Shown here piece after piece: positions 28,382-37,589 of a stretch of DNA of 64,000 nt (positions are counted from its first letter, which is position 1; every line of letters starts with the position of its first letter). The DNA comes from JAKAGZ01 sp963748105 (GTDB lineage Bacteria; Bacteroidota; Ignavibacteria; Ignavibacteriales; Ignavibacteriaceae): NCBI GenBank assembly GCA_963748105.1, contig CAVVHP010000002.1, forward strand, positions 1-64,000, given 5' to 3'. The position numbers were made by a program, and so were the translations under genes. Under the pieces are notes generated by a model. The model had not been told where the DNA came from and searched no databases. It was given only the letters and a program-made list of their open reading frames with translations.

Positions 28382-28879
28382 TTACCTTGCCCAACTTTCA
28401 GCAGCAGCAGTATTGCCCTGCTTAAAATCTTTTGGCAATGAAAGTAGGGAGGATTTAACTAAAATAACAGGAATATCAGAGTATCTTGTCACTTTTTCGG
28501 CAACTGGTCCCATTACAGAATTAATAAACTTGCCAGATCCATGAGTAGCAAGTATAATAAGTTCAATCTTGCTGTCCCTTGCATAATTTAATATCTGGTC
28601 GTAGGGATTTCCACTTTTCACTACTTCGATAATATTTAAATTATCATCAGCAAAATTCTCAAGAATTTCCTTTATTTCTTTGCTTGCTTTATTTAATAAA
28701 TCTGGGGTAGCCTCTGGGCATTTTGGACCCCTGTTATACATTGTGGGAATAATTTCTATGCAATGCAGTAAATGAATTGTAGCACCGGAATCTGTTGCAA
28801 TATTGCAGGCGTAGTCAAGGGCTGCTATGGAATTTATTGATAGGTCTGTAGGCACTAATATATTATTAAACTTTTGCAT
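28382..28879 (-). CDS. Universal stress protein UspA family
   Basis: A 165-residue cytoplasmic protein of the Usp family: ILVPTDLS at the N-terminus, LIILATHGSG and a C-terminal VILVKSS strand. In ATP-binding members the pattern G-x2-G-x9-G-(S/T) binds nucleotide. Here the last part reads MGPVAEKV, with proline in place of Ser/Thr, so ATP binding is uncertain. GGGGGAAAG precedes the ATG. It follows the stand-alone receiver gene by 21 bases and is probably co-transcribed with it. Confidence 0.9.
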   Translation of the reverse strand: MQKFNNILVPTDLSINSIAALDYACNIATDSGATIHLLHCIEIIPTMYNRGPKCPEATPDLLNKASKEIKEILENFADDNLNIIEVVKSGNPYDQILNYARDSKIELIILATHGSGKFINSVMGPVAEKVTRYSDIPVILVKSSLLSLPKDFKQGNTAAAESWAR

Positions 28880-28900
28880 CGCTTTCCCCCTGGAATGATT

Positions 28901-29278
28901 CTATTGAACCATCAGCGAATTCATTTTTAATGCAATCTCATTCAAATCATAAGGTTTGTAAAAGATTGAATTAACTAGAGTTTTCATCTTTTTTTCAAAC
29001 TCATTGAACTGATTTTTATAAACATAAGTGAGAATTATTGGCATTTCAGAATTTTTTGTCCTGATATTTTCACAAAGTTTTTCAATCACACCCGATGGTT
29101 CAGTATCCATCAATATCAAATCAACTGTAGAGTTTTCGGATACTGCTTCAAGAATAGATAAGTCGGTAGTAGTAGTAATATTATATTTATCCTGAAGGTA
29201 AACGAGCAAACTCAGGCAAAGATTAAAATCGGGACTATAAAAAAGTATTTTCTTTAATTTTTTCAAACTATTCAACAA
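28901..29278 (-). CDS. Stand-alone receiver-domain protein, degenerate
   Basis: About 125 residues with a CheY-like fold. The phospho-acceptor position is kept in LILMDTEPS, the threonine strand in IILTYVY and the lysine in FYKPYD. The usual acidic pair after beta-1 is absent (ILFYSPDF has only one Asp), so phosphorylation is doubtful. The start is uncertain: TTG codons occur at the beginning and no ribosome site is obvious. It heads a pair with UspA and lies just downstream of the sigma54 activator gene. Confidence 0.7.
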   Translation of the reverse strand: MLNSLKKLKKILFYSPDFNLCLSLLVYLQDKYNITTTTDLSILEAVSENSTVDLILMDTEPSGVIEKLCENIRTKNSEMPIILTYVYKNQFNEFEKKMKTLVNSIFYKPYDLNEIALKMNSLMVQ

Positions 29279-29413
29279 ATATTAATTTAAATGTAGATTG
29301 ACAGGATTTATATGTTCTATTTGCGTGCCAAAATAAGAAAATAGCAATTATAGGCCGGATGGTTAAAAAAGGGAAAATCAGGGCAGAAATAAAGAAAACT
29401 TATTCTGAAATAT

Positions 29414-29473
29414 AAAAATCCGGTTTTTTACTTTCTCGAAATTGCAAAAACCTGGTTTTGACTTTCATGAAAT
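29414..29473. repeat. Two similar palindromic boxes upstream of the receiver-UspA pair
   Basis: The segments 29414-29442 and 29446-29473 are imperfect direct repeats of about 28 bases. Each carries a palindrome: AAAAATCCGGTTTTT in the first and AAAACC-T-GGTTTT in the second, followed by ACTTTC and GAAAT. They lie 85-160 bases upstream of a partial sigma54-like site (29315-29331) and could be activator sites. They also sit just past the end of the sigma54 activator gene. Confidence 0.5.
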
Positions 29474-29499
29474 GAGAAATAAGCTGAAATTATCAATAA

Positions 29500-30855
29500 T
29501 TAAATGTTAATTTCCAATTCCTTTAGTTTTCTATAAAGTGTTGAGAGCCCAACCTGCAAAAGTTCTGAAGTTTTTTCTTTATCATTATTATTCAGGTCAA
29601 GAGCTTTCACTATATAATCTTTTTCAAATTTTCTAATTGCTTCTTCAAGTGAACCTAATTTTGAAAAATCTACCGTAGTTGAATGATGAGAAAAATTTTC
29701 AGGAAGATCTTTCACAGTAATAAAATCGCTTTTAGCAAATATGACAGCTCTTTCCATTACATTCTCAAGTTCCCTTACTTCGCCTTTCCAATCATATGCA
29801 ATCATTGCACGCACCGCATCACTATCGATCCCTTTTATATTTTTATTCATTTCCTTTCTGTACTTGTCAAGGAAATGATCGGCAAGAAGAGGAATATCTT
29901 CTTCTCTTTCTTTCAGCGAAGGAAGTGAAATCTCAATTACATTTAGCCTGTAATAAAGATCTTCTCTGAATCTTCCTGCTTTTATTTCTTCTTTAAGATC
30001 ACGGTTTGTAGAAGCTATTATTCTAACATTTACCGGTATAGTTGAGGTTGATCCAACCGGGGTGATTTCTTTTTCCTGCAAAGCTCTTAAAAATTTGACC
30101 TGCAGTTGCAAAGGCATTTCACTTATCTCATCAAGAAAGAGAGTACCTGTATCTGCTGCTTTAATTAATCCCTCCTTTTCTGAAACAGCTCCGGTGAAAG
30201 CCCCTTTTTTGTGTCCGAATAATTCACTTTCAATTAAGTTTTCAGCTATGGCCCCACAATTTACGGCCATAAATGGCTTTTCTTTTCTTCTGCTTTTAAA
30301 GTGAAGCGAGCGTGCAACAAGCTCTTTACCGGTTCCGCTTTTCCCGGTGATTAAAACTGAGCTTTCTGTTTCCGCAACAGTTTGAATCATTTCGTATACT
30401 CTTCTTATCGCTGGACTTTTACCTACAATATCATCAAAATCAAAATTTCTCTGAATCTCTTTTCTCAAAATTCTGTTTTCCAGCAAGAGACTCTTAACTT
30501 CAAACAATCTTTTTGCTTTTATCAGAAGCTCATCAAATTCAACAGGTTTAAGTATATAATCGCTCGCACCGTTTCTTAAGGCTGTTATTGCTGTATCAAG
30601 AGAACCAAAAGCAGTAATTACAATAATAGCAGTTTGAATATTTAATTTTTTGATCTCCTCAATTAATTGAGTTCCTTTCATCTGTGGCATCTCAAGATCA
30701 GTAATCACTAGATCGAATGCTTCTTGAAGTATTTTTTCGTAAGCTACTTTCCCATTTTCGGCTTCTTCAACTGTGTAGCCTTCTTTCTTTAAAACAAATG
30801 AAAGTGATTCCCTTATTATTTCTTCATCGTCAACGACCAGTATTCTATGTGACAT
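29500..30855 (-). CDS. NtrC-family sigma54-dependent response regulator
   Basis: A 451-residue activator of sigma54 RNA polymerase. A receiver domain comes first (ILVVDDEE, phospho-Asp in VITDLEMPQ, Lys in ILKPVEF). The AAA+ domain follows with GKSGTGKE (Walker A), GAFTGA (sigma54 contact, as KKGAFTGAV) and TLFLDEIS (Walker B). A Fis-type helix-turn-helix ends the protein (LLQVGLSTLYRKLKEL). I start it at the ATG at 30855, which has GAGGA upstream and gives MSHRILVVDD; a longer frame to 30912 would overlap the kinase gene. It is cognate with the kinase 13 bases upstream. Confidence 0.94.
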   Translation of the reverse strand: MSHRILVVDDEEIIRESLSFVLKKEGYTVEEAENGKVAYEKILQEAFDLVITDLEMPQMKGTQLIEEIKKLNIQTAIIVITAFGSLDTAITALRNGASDYILKPVEFDELLIKAKRLFEVKSLLLENRILRKEIQRNFDFDDIVGKSPAIRRVYEMIQTVAETESSVLITGKSGTGKELVARSLHFKSRRKEKPFMAVNCGAIAENLIESELFGHKKGAFTGAVSEKEGLIKAADTGTLFLDEISEMPLQLQVKFLRALQEKEITPVGSTSTIPVNVRIIASTNRDLKEEIKAGRFREDLYYRLNVIEISLPSLKEREEDIPLLADHFLDKYRKEMNKNIKGIDSDAVRAMIAYDWKGEVRELENVMERAVIFAKSDFITVKDLPENFSHHSTTVDFSKLGSLEEAIRKFEKDYIVKALDLNNNDKEKTSELLQVGLSTLYRKLKELEINI

Positions 30856-30868
30856 TAGAGTTCCTCTG

Positions 30869-32320
30869 TTAAGCTTGTATTGGTAATGAAATAGTGAAAG
30901 TCGTCCCTTCACCCGGTGAACTTTTTACTTTTAAGTCACCCTGAAAACTTTTTATAATTCCGTAACTAACCCAAAGACCAAGGCCGGTTCCTTTGCCTTC
31001 TTTTTTGGTAGTAAAGAAGGGTTCAAATATTTTTGCAATATTATCTTCCGCAATTCCCGTGCCTGAATCCGTAAAATTAATAATAACATAATCATCTGTT
31101 TTGGAAGTCTGGCAAAATATCTGGTTTTCCTGCTTAGGGTTATCTGGTTCACAAATAGCATCTACTGCATTTAATAAAATATTTACAAAAACCTGCTGAA
31201 TTTGATCGGCAACCAGCGGCAGATTTGGAATTTTTTCTTGCAGTTCGGTTAGAAATTCAATTTGTTTTGCTTTTTTACCGACTTTTACAATTTCTACAGC
31301 TTCTACTATAACCTGGTTAATATCAGTTAATTGCAATTCATAGTTTGAAGGACGCGAAAAGTCTACGAGGTCTCTTATTATTTTTGAAATTCTTGTAACC
31401 TGGCTCTTAACAAGTCCTAATTTTTCCGTAACAAATTGATCATTGCTGGAACGCAACACAACCTGTACAAGAGCGGAAATTGAAGCAAGTGGATTGCCAA
31501 CTTCGTGTGCAACTCCCGCAGCCAGGGTTCCTATACTTTCCATTTTTTGCGTGTGAATAAGCTGTTTCTCAAGCATTTTCTTTTCACTCAGATCTCTGTG
31601 AACCCCAAAATATGAAACAACTTTCCCGCCGGCATCCAGAATCGGGGAAATCAGTAACTGAGTAAAAAATACCTTACCGTTTTTTTTCTTGTTTTCTACT
31701 TCGCCAACCCAAACTTTACCGGTAGAAATAGTCTCCCACATATTTTGCCAGAATTTTTTGGGATGTTTGTGGCTGCCAAAAATGCTGGGATTTTTTCCAA
31801 TCAATTCTTCTTTGGCATAACCGCTTGCTTCAACAAATGCTTTATTTACATATACCATTTTTCCTTCAAGATTAGTAATCTGTAAGGGATTTACAGTATT
31901 TTCTGCCACTGCGTAAAATTTTACTAAATCATCTTCAAGTTTTTTTTGCGCAGAAATATCCCGTGCAAGGGCAAAAAAAAATTTTATTGATGGATCTTCC
32001 GGATCATTAAAAGGTGTTAAAACAAGGTTGAATGAATATGTGTTGTTATTTACTTTAGTCTGTGCGGGAAGGCTGTAGCTTTCAGTATTTTCAAGACAAA
32101 TTTGAATGGCATTGGCAACTTTTTCTTTATAAGTAGGATCGAATATTTCAAAAAAATCAAAACCTTCCAGCTCTTCTTTTGATTTTTCAAGATATTGTCT
32201 TGCAGATTTATTGGAATCCAGAATATTTCCTTGGACGGAAAGTACAAAACACATACCCTGAAAATTTTCGAAGATATCGAATCCGAAAGTAAATTTTTTT
32301 GCTTTTTCTTTTTGTGTCAT
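30869..32320 (-). CDS. Soluble PAS sensor histidine kinase
   Basis: The 483 residues hold two PAS domains (about 10-125 and 130-250), a HisKA domain with the phospho-accepting His272 in AAGVAHEVGNPLAS, and a HATPase domain with the N box (VNILLNAVDA), DSGTGIAE and GKGTGLGLW. There is no membrane helix, so the signal is sensed in the cytoplasm; which cofactor the PAS domains bind cannot be told. It precedes the sigma54 response regulator by 13 bases, so the two form an NtrB/NtrC-like pair. Targets may include the neighbouring receiver-UspA pair or the cytochrome locus, which is inference only. Confidence 0.93.
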   Translation of the reverse strand: MTQKEKAKKFTFGFDIFENFQGMCFVLSVQGNILDSNKSARQYLEKSKEELEGFDFFEIFDPTYKEKVANAIQICLENTESYSLPAQTKVNNNTYSFNLVLTPFNDPEDPSIKFFFALARDISAQKKLEDDLVKFYAVAENTVNPLQITNLEGKMVYVNKAFVEASGYAKEELIGKNPSIFGSHKHPKKFWQNMWETISTGKVWVGEVENKKKNGKVFFTQLLISPILDAGGKVVSYFGVHRDLSEKKMLEKQLIHTQKMESIGTLAAGVAHEVGNPLASISALVQVVLRSSNDQFVTEKLGLVKSQVTRISKIIRDLVDFSRPSNYELQLTDINQVIVEAVEIVKVGKKAKQIEFLTELQEKIPNLPLVADQIQQVFVNILLNAVDAICEPDNPKQENQIFCQTSKTDDYVIINFTDSGTGIAEDNIAKIFEPFFTTKKEGKGTGLGLWVSYGIIKSFQGDLKVKSSPGEGTTFTISLPIQA

Positions 32321-32700
32321 CCGGATGCTGATTTATTAAATGTAATTTCTAATATAGAAAAATAAGCCATATGTAGTAATTATGCGAATTCTAAAAAATA
32401 AATCACTATTGATTATATAAAATAATGCCAAACTTAGCATGATTCAGATGTTAATAATTAACATAAAATTTCTGTAGGAAATTTAATCAATTAATTAGCT
32501 AAATAAGACTCAATCTTAATAAAATTCCCAATTTTAGGAATGACTTTCCAATGCATTTCAACCCTGAGAAATTTGGTTTAATATTATTAATTCCACTATT
32601 GTGAATTGTAAAGAAATGGGATAAATGTTTCTTAGAAAACTTTGGAATGAAGATTGCTGATAATATTTACACAAGGGAACAGTTTATATCCCTAAAAATT
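32321..32700. other. AT-rich intergenic stretch upstream of the candidate RNA
   Basis: No reading frame is apparent. It must contain the promoter of the histidine kinase on the minus strand and, if the RNA at 32704 is real, its plus-strand promoter. I could not identify either with confidence. Confidence 0.5.
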
Positions 32701-32703
32701 TTT

Positions 32704-32920
32704 TGAGGTCTGAAAATATCGGTTGCTGAACTTACAAATAAGAGTTTCTCCGGGGCTAAATAGGGGAAAACCGAAAGGTTAGGGTGATAGTCCCAATACA
32801 GGTTCCAGCAATATCTCAATCTAATGATTCAACCCACTCCTGTTTTAGGTTGAGACCAATCCTTCAGACCTACCGAGACACGGTGATGAACTTAGGCTAC
32901 CACACCGTGTCTTTTTTTAT
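32704..32920 (+). ncRNA. Candidate structured non-coding RNA of about 215 nt
   Basis: Four helices fit together. P1 is a perfect 9-bp stem, AGGTCTGAA (32706-32714) with TTCAGACCT (32863-32871). P2 pairs TTGCTGAAC (32723-32731) with 32802-32811 around one bulged C. Inside it, GGGGCTA (32752-32758) pairs with TAGTCCC (32788-32794), and AACC-GAAA-GGTT (32769-32780) forms a GNRA-capped hairpin. P3 is an 11-bp stem, 32814-32824 with 32845-32855. P1 thus closes a three-way junction. A strong terminator on the same strand follows. The only gene downstream is thrC, which is convergent, so this is not a leader. It does not match my memory of tmRNA, RNase P, SRP, 6S or common riboswitches. Confidence 0.6.
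32876..32918 (+). terminator. Intrinsic terminator of the candidate RNA
   Basis: AGACACGGTG (32876-32885) pairs perfectly with CACCGTGTCT (32903-32912), followed by seven T (32912-32918) on the plus strand. On the minus strand no U-run follows, so it terminates plus-strand transcription. It ends at the thrC stop codon. Confidence 0.85.
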
Positions 32921-34215
32921 TAATTCTTCAATAAAAATTCTTTTAACTCTCTGAAGTTGCCGGAAAGTTTTACTGTTTGTTTATTACCTCTTAATGAAGA
33001 TTTAAGAGATTCCGGAAGTTCCGGATCTTTGCCAATTGCAAATTTAATTACGTTTCCAAATTTTGCAGGGTGCGCAGTTTCAAGAAGAATTTTTGTAATC
33101 CCTTCCAGTTGAGAAATTTTATGCATTGCCGAAAAACCGACAGCACCATGTGGATCAACTAAATATCCAAATTCATTATAAGCTTTTTTGATTGCTTCAA
33201 CGGTTTCTTTATCAGATATAGAGATACTTTCAATATTATCTTTTATTTCTTCATATGAATTTTGAAATATCTGTGCGATTCTTTCAAAATTGTTCGGGTT
33301 CCCAACATCCATTGCGTTTGATAAAGTTGAAACTGAAAGGCGAGGTATGAAGTTTCCTGTAGAAATATAATCTGAGAATACAGAATTATTGTTTACTGCA
33401 GAAATAAATTTATGAACAGGTAATCCCATCTTTTGTGAAATAAGTCCTGCCGTTAAATTGCCCAGGTTACCGCTCGGTACGCAAAATATAAAAGGTTCAG
33501 ATTTATTAGCAAGCTGCTGATATGCTCTGAAATAATAAAATGTTTGTGGAATCAGTCTTGCAATATTAATTGAATTAGCCGAGGATAAATTAATTCTGCA
33601 TACAATTTCTTCGTCGCTGAATGAGTTTTTAACAAGGGACTGGCAATCGTCAAATGTTCCGGAAATTTCCAGGGCGGAAATATTGTTCCCAAGTGTTGCA
33701 AACTGCATCTCCTGTATTTTGCTGATTTTTCCGGCAGGGTAGAGAAGTATAACTTTTATTCCGGGTTTTTTGTAAAAAGCGTTTGCAACAGCACTGCCTG
33801 TATCTCCGGATGTTGCGACTAAAATTGTCGTCTCACGATTCTGACTTTGTATAAAATGGGCAAATGATTCTGCCATAAATCTTGCTCCAAAGTCTTTAAA
33901 AGCAAGAGTTGGCCCGTGAAATAATTCCAGCACTTTAATTTTATCGGACAGGTGAACCAGGGGTGCATCATAATTTATTGCGCTTGAAATTATTTTTTGA
34001 AGAGATAATTCAGGAATTTCATCTTTCAGTAACAAGTTAGAAATTTCAAAACATATTTCCAGGAAGGTTTTTTGTTCAATGTTTTCAAAAAACGATTTCT
34101 GCAAAAGTGGAATTTCAACGGGCATATATAATCCACCTTCACTGCCAATGCCCTTAAATAATGCTTCCTGAAAACTAACTAACTCTTTTTTGTTTTTTGT
34201 GTTGTAAAGTTTCAA
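32920..34215 (-). CDS. thrC: Threonine synthase
   Basis: The PLP enzyme that turns O-phosphohomoserine into threonine. The 431 residues carry the PLP lysine in LAFKDFG (Lys107), the SGDTGSA phosphate/cofactor loop and the PSGNLGN motif. Length and the N-terminal KLYNTKNKK segment fit the family. The start is a TTG three bases after the thrB stop. It is the last gene of an asd-thrB-thrC operon and converges with the candidate RNA. Confidence 0.95.
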   Translation of the reverse strand: MKLYNTKNKKELVSFQEALFKGIGSEGGLYMPVEIPLLQKSFFENIEQKTFLEICFEISNLLLKDEIPELSLQKIISSAINYDAPLVHLSDKIKVLELFHGPTLAFKDFGARFMAESFAHFIQSQNRETTILVATSGDTGSAVANAFYKKPGIKVILLYPAGKISKIQEMQFATLGNNISALEISGTFDDCQSLVKNSFSDEEIVCRINLSSANSINIARLIPQTFYYFRAYQQLANKSEPFIFCVPSGNLGNLTAGLISQKMGLPVHKFISAVNNNSVFSDYISTGNFIPRLSVSTLSNAMDVGNPNNFERIAQIFQNSYEEIKDNIESISISDKETVEAIKKAYNEFGYLVDPHGAVGFSAMHKISQLEGITKILLETAHPAKFGNVIKFAIGKDPELPESLKSSLRGNKQTVKLSGNFRELKEFLLKN

Positions 34216-34218
34216 GAT

Positions 34219-35151
34219 TTATAACACTCTGGGTCCTTTTTGATTAATCTTTGAGATATAAAGGTCGGAATTAATATTATATGAATAAACGACTTTTTGC
34301 ATCGCATCTCCGATTATTTCCGCATTACCGGGAGTTAAGCTCAATGCAAAAACTGAAGGTCCTGAACCGGAAATATTTGCTCCAATTGCTCCTGCTTCCA
34401 TGGCTGCTGTTTTTATTCCCTGGTAACCGGGAATAAATTTTGAACGAACCGGCTCACTAATAATATCATTTAATGATCTTTTAATTACATCTGTATTACC
34501 TTGTGAAAGCCCCGCTACCAGGGCAGCCAGGTTTCCCGATTGAATTACAACATCGTGAAGTGGAATTTGTTTTGGCAACATTTTCCTGGCCTCTTCTGTT
34601 TTTATTTCAATGTTAGGATAAATTACTGTGCAATATAATTCTTCGCGTGTCGGAATGCTTATAACTTCAATAGGAGAGAGACTTCTGACAATTACAAATC
34701 CACCAAATAAACAGGCTGAGATATTGTCAGCGTGGGGAACTCCCCCGCTTGTTAATTTCTCTCCATTAAGCGCGTGTTGTAGCAATTGTTCTTTACTCAA
34801 TGGTCCGTCAAGAATTTCATTTAATGCGAAAACCGACGCAACAGCACTAGCTGCGCTTGATCCCAATCCGCTGCTAATCCCCATTTTTTTATGAATCTCA
34901 ATTTCAATTCCCTTGTCAATTTGTAGGTGTTCAACAAGCGAAATTAAGGATAGTCCGGCAGTATTTTTCAATGGATCAAAAGGAAGTTTGCCACTATCCC
35001 CGGTGATTTTTGAAATATTAATTCCGGGTTTATCAGTGAAGCGCAAAACTATTTCATCGCCGGGCTGATCGAGTGCGAATCCCATTATATCAAATCCGGG
35101 GCCCACGTTTGTTACAGATGCCGGAGCGAATACTTTTATTTCATCTCTCAT
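34219..35151 (-). CDS. thrB: Homoserine kinase
   Basis: A GHMP-family kinase that phosphorylates homoserine using ATP. The 310 residues show an N-terminal FAPASVTNVGPGFD motif, the glycine/serine ATP loop GISSGLGSSAASAV (about residues 91-104) and a C-terminal GANISGSGPSVFAL motif, all diagnostic of GHMP kinases. It is one base from asd and three bases from thrC, so it is co-transcribed with both. Confidence 0.95.
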   Translation of the reverse strand: MRDEIKVFAPASVTNVGPGFDIMGFALDQPGDEIVLRFTDKPGINISKITGDSGKLPFDPLKNTAGLSLISLVEHLQIDKGIEIEIHKKMGISSGLGSSAASAVASVFALNEILDGPLSKEQLLQHALNGEKLTSGGVPHADNISACLFGGFVIVRSLSPIEVISIPTREELYCTVIYPNIEIKTEEARKMLPKQIPLHDVVIQSGNLAALVAGLSQGNTDVIKRSLNDIISEPVRSKFIPGYQGIKTAAMEAGAIGANISGSGPSVFALSLTPGNAEIIGDAMQKVVYSYNINSDLYISKINQKGPRVL

Positions 35152-35152
35152 T

Positions 35153-36196
35153 TTATTTAATTAGTTTTTTCGCAACCATTATTTCGGCACAGAGTATTGC
35201 TCCACCTGCGGCGCCTCTAACGGTATTATGAGAAAGCACAACAAACTTGTAATCAAAAAAGACATCTTTCCTTAGCCGGCCGATTGAAACGGCCATCCCT
35301 TTGTCAATGTCTCTGTGAATTTTTGGCTGGGGATATTTGTCTTCTTCAAAATAATGAATAGGCTGTTTTGGAGCAGTTGGAAGTTTCATCTTCTGAGGCA
35401 CACTGTTAAATTTTTTCCAGACATTTTTTATTTCCTCTGGTGTAGCTTTTTTCTTTAGCTTAACCTGAACACATTCAAGGTGTCCATCCACGACAGAAAC
35501 TCTGTTGCATTGCGCGCTGATTTTTAATTTTGTTTTTTCAATTTTTCCTGGCTTTAATTTCCCCAGAATTTTTAAAGGTTCAGTCTCAAGTTTATCCTCT
35601 TCACCGGGTATAAAAGGGAGCACATTATCGATTGTGTCAAGACTTGAGACACCGGGATACCCGGCTCCTGACAATGCCTGCATTGTTACTACGTTTACTT
35701 TATCAATGCCGAATTTATCGAGTAAAGGTTTTAGGGCAATTACCATTCCGATAGTTGAACAATTCGGATTTGTTACGATACAGCCATTGCCAAATTTCTG
35801 AGTTTTAATGATTTCAAGGTGATCAGAATTAATCTCGGGAACCAATAGAGGAACATCTTTGTCCATCCTGTGGTTTTTTGAATTTGAAACGACTGTATAA
35901 CCTGCCTTAGCGAATACAGTTTCAACCTCACCTGCTATACTGGAATCGAGTCCTGAAAAAACAATTTTGCATTTAAGACCCGGTGTACATTCTTTAACTT
36001 TTAATTCACCTATTTTTTTTGGAAGGGGAGTGGTTAAAATCCAGTTAGCTGCATCCTTATATTTTTTCCCGGCGGATCTTTCCGATGCTGCCACTTCAGT
36101 AATTTCAAACCATGGGTGATATGCAAGCATCGAGACAAATTTTTGTCCAACACTACCCGTAGCACCTAATATTCCAACTGAAATTTTTTTCTTCAC
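35153..36196 (-). CDS. asd: Aspartate-semialdehyde dehydrogenase
   Basis: Reduces aspartyl phosphate to aspartate semialdehyde, the branch point to lysine, methionine and threonine. The 347 residues begin with the NADP-binding GATGSVGQ loop; the catalytic cysteine is Cys146 in NPNCST, and the region with R-x-S-V-x-D-G-H (NRVSVVDGHLE) is conserved. The start is a GTG. First gene of the threonine operon; aspartokinase and homoserine dehydrogenase are not in the window. Confidence 0.95.
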   Translation of the reverse strand: MKKKISVGILGATGSVGQKFVSMLAYHPWFEITEVAASERSAGKKYKDAANWILTTPLPKKIGELKVKECTPGLKCKIVFSGLDSSIAGEVETVFAKAGYTVVSNSKNHRMDKDVPLLVPEINSDHLEIIKTQKFGNGCIVTNPNCSTIGMVIALKPLLDKFGIDKVNVVTMQALSGAGYPGVSSLDTIDNVLPFIPGEEDKLETEPLKILGKLKPGKIEKTKLKISAQCNRVSVVDGHLECVQVKLKKKATPEEIKNVWKKFNSVPQKMKLPTAPKQPIHYFEEDKYPQPKIHRDIDKGMAVSIGRLRKDVFFDYKFVVLSHNTVRGAAGGAILCAEIMVAKKLIK

Positions 36197-36353
36197 TTTC
36201 AGGCTCTTTGAAATTTAATTTTTGGAAATTGATTATAGTCTTAACTCAATAATATATAAAGAATTATGCTCTAATAAATGACCTTTAAAAATAATAATCA
36301 TTTCAACTAAAAATTGATTAATTTTGATTAGTAAAATTTATCCGGGAGGTAAT

Positions 36354-37115
36354 ATGCTGCTGGGACTGGTTCAATATGATCCTGAATGGGAAGACAAGGA
36401 AAGAAACAAGCAAAAGCTAACCTGGCTGATTGAAAATAATTATAAAGAAGCTGATGTCTTAATTTTTCCGGAGATGACATTGACCGGATTTACAATGAAT
36501 TCGGCTGACTTTGCTGAACTGGTTAGGGGGGATAGTTTTAAATATTTTTCCAGGCTGGCTATAACCTGTAATAGCCAAATTATTGCCGGGATTATTGAAA
36601 TTTATAAAGAAGAATATTTTAACACGCTTATACATTTAGATAAAAAAGGAAAACTTGTAAAAAAATACAGGAAGATCCACCCGTTTTCTTTTTCGACGGA
36701 GGATAAGCATTATACTCGCGGAAAGAAAACTGTAATAACTGAAATTGAAGATTTCAAAACCGGCCTTTCTATTTGTTATGATCTCAGGTTTCCTGAATTG
36801 TACAGGAAGTACGCAAAAGACAGAGCTGAATTAATCATTAATATTGCTAACTGGCCTGTAACAAGAATTGAACACTGGAAATTACTGCTTCGTGCTCGTG
36901 CTATTGAAAACCAATGCTATGTTGCAGGAGTGAACAGGGTAGGGAAAGATCCTAAACTTCAGTACAACGGTTTTTGTACAGTGATTGACCCGATGGGAAA
37001 TGAAGTTATTACCGGGTATGATGAAGAAAAATTAATAATGGCAGAAATAGTAAAAGATAATGTAATTGAAGTCAGAAAATCTCTCCCTTTTCTTGATGAT
37101 ATTTATCTGATCTGA
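36354..37115 (+). CDS. Nitrilase-superfamily amidohydrolase (omega-amidase-like)
   Basis: A 253-residue carbon-nitrogen hydrolase with the complete Glu-Lys-Cys triad: Glu40 in FPEMTLTGF, Lys107 in YRKIHPFSF and Cys141 in LSICYDLRFPE. The motifs are those of the Nit2/YafV branch, which hydrolyses alpha-ketoglutaramate and similar omega-amides. I choose the ATG at 36354, seven bases after GGGAGG; the longer frame from a TTG at 36324 would include that ribosome site. It is alone on the plus strand, divergent from asd. The substrate is assigned by similarity only. Confidence 0.88.
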   Translation: MLLGLVQYDPEWEDKERNKQKLTWLIENNYKEADVLIFPEMTLTGFTMNSADFAELVRGDSFKYFSRLAITCNSQIIAGIIEIYKEEYFNTLIHLDKKGKLVKKYRKIHPFSFSTEDKHYTRGKKTVITEIEDFKTGLSICYDLRFPELYRKYAKDRAELIINIANWPVTRIEHWKLLLRARAIENQCYVAGVNRVGKDPKLQYNGFCTVIDPMGNEVITGYDEEKLIMAEIVKDNVIEVRKSLPFLDDIYLI

Positions 37116-37162
37116 AATATTGAGAAATATTCAAAGATAGAATTACTAACATTGAGTAATTT

Positions 37163-37192
37163 AAGAGGTAATCCGTTGCTAGATTACCTCTT
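37163..37192 (+). terminator. 11-bp hairpin downstream of the amidohydrolase
   Basis: AAGAGGTAATC (37163-37173) pairs exactly with GATTACCTCTT (37182-37192) around an eight-base loop, about 50 bases after the stop codon. There is no U-run, so it is a probable 3'-end structure rather than a sure terminator. Confidence 0.5.
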
Positions 37193-37589
37193 GAACTAAT
37201 ATAAATTTATAATCTCTTCTTTAAAAGTTTAGTAATCACTTCAGGTCAAAGCAAAATTTTTGATTAGGACAGTGGCTTAGTCACAACACAGATTAATGGC
37301 TTTTTATTATTTTATTCTACTTAGTAATACCATTTAGAGTTAGGATGTTCATACTTTGAAGTTAACTGTACTTATACTTTCTAATTATATTGGGAACAAA
37401 ATGTGTAGAGTTACAGTTTCAATATTATGCCTAGGTTTAAGAACAAGTCCACAGAATTAAACAGACACGAGAACATTTTCAGGATTTACAAATAAATCAA
37501 CTTTAAGATGTGGAGAAGAGATACCACTTTAAAAAACGGGGCGCAATGATAACGCCAAATTATAGATTTATAATTTAAAGGATAAAAAA
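37193..37589. other. 397-bp intergenic region
   Basis: I see no reading frame, hairpin or repeat of note. The promoter of the small ABM-like gene should lie toward its right end. The sequence is AT-rich and contains scattered stops in all frames. Confidence 0.5.

Noticed and set aside
32704..32920. A threonine or methionine riboswitch controlling the thr operon
   Set aside because: The structure and its terminator are on the plus strand and lie after the end of thrC, while the operon is transcribed from the other side.
36324..36353. A longer start for the nitrilase-family protein
   Set aside because: The extension would read through GGGAGG, which is well placed for the ATG at 36354.
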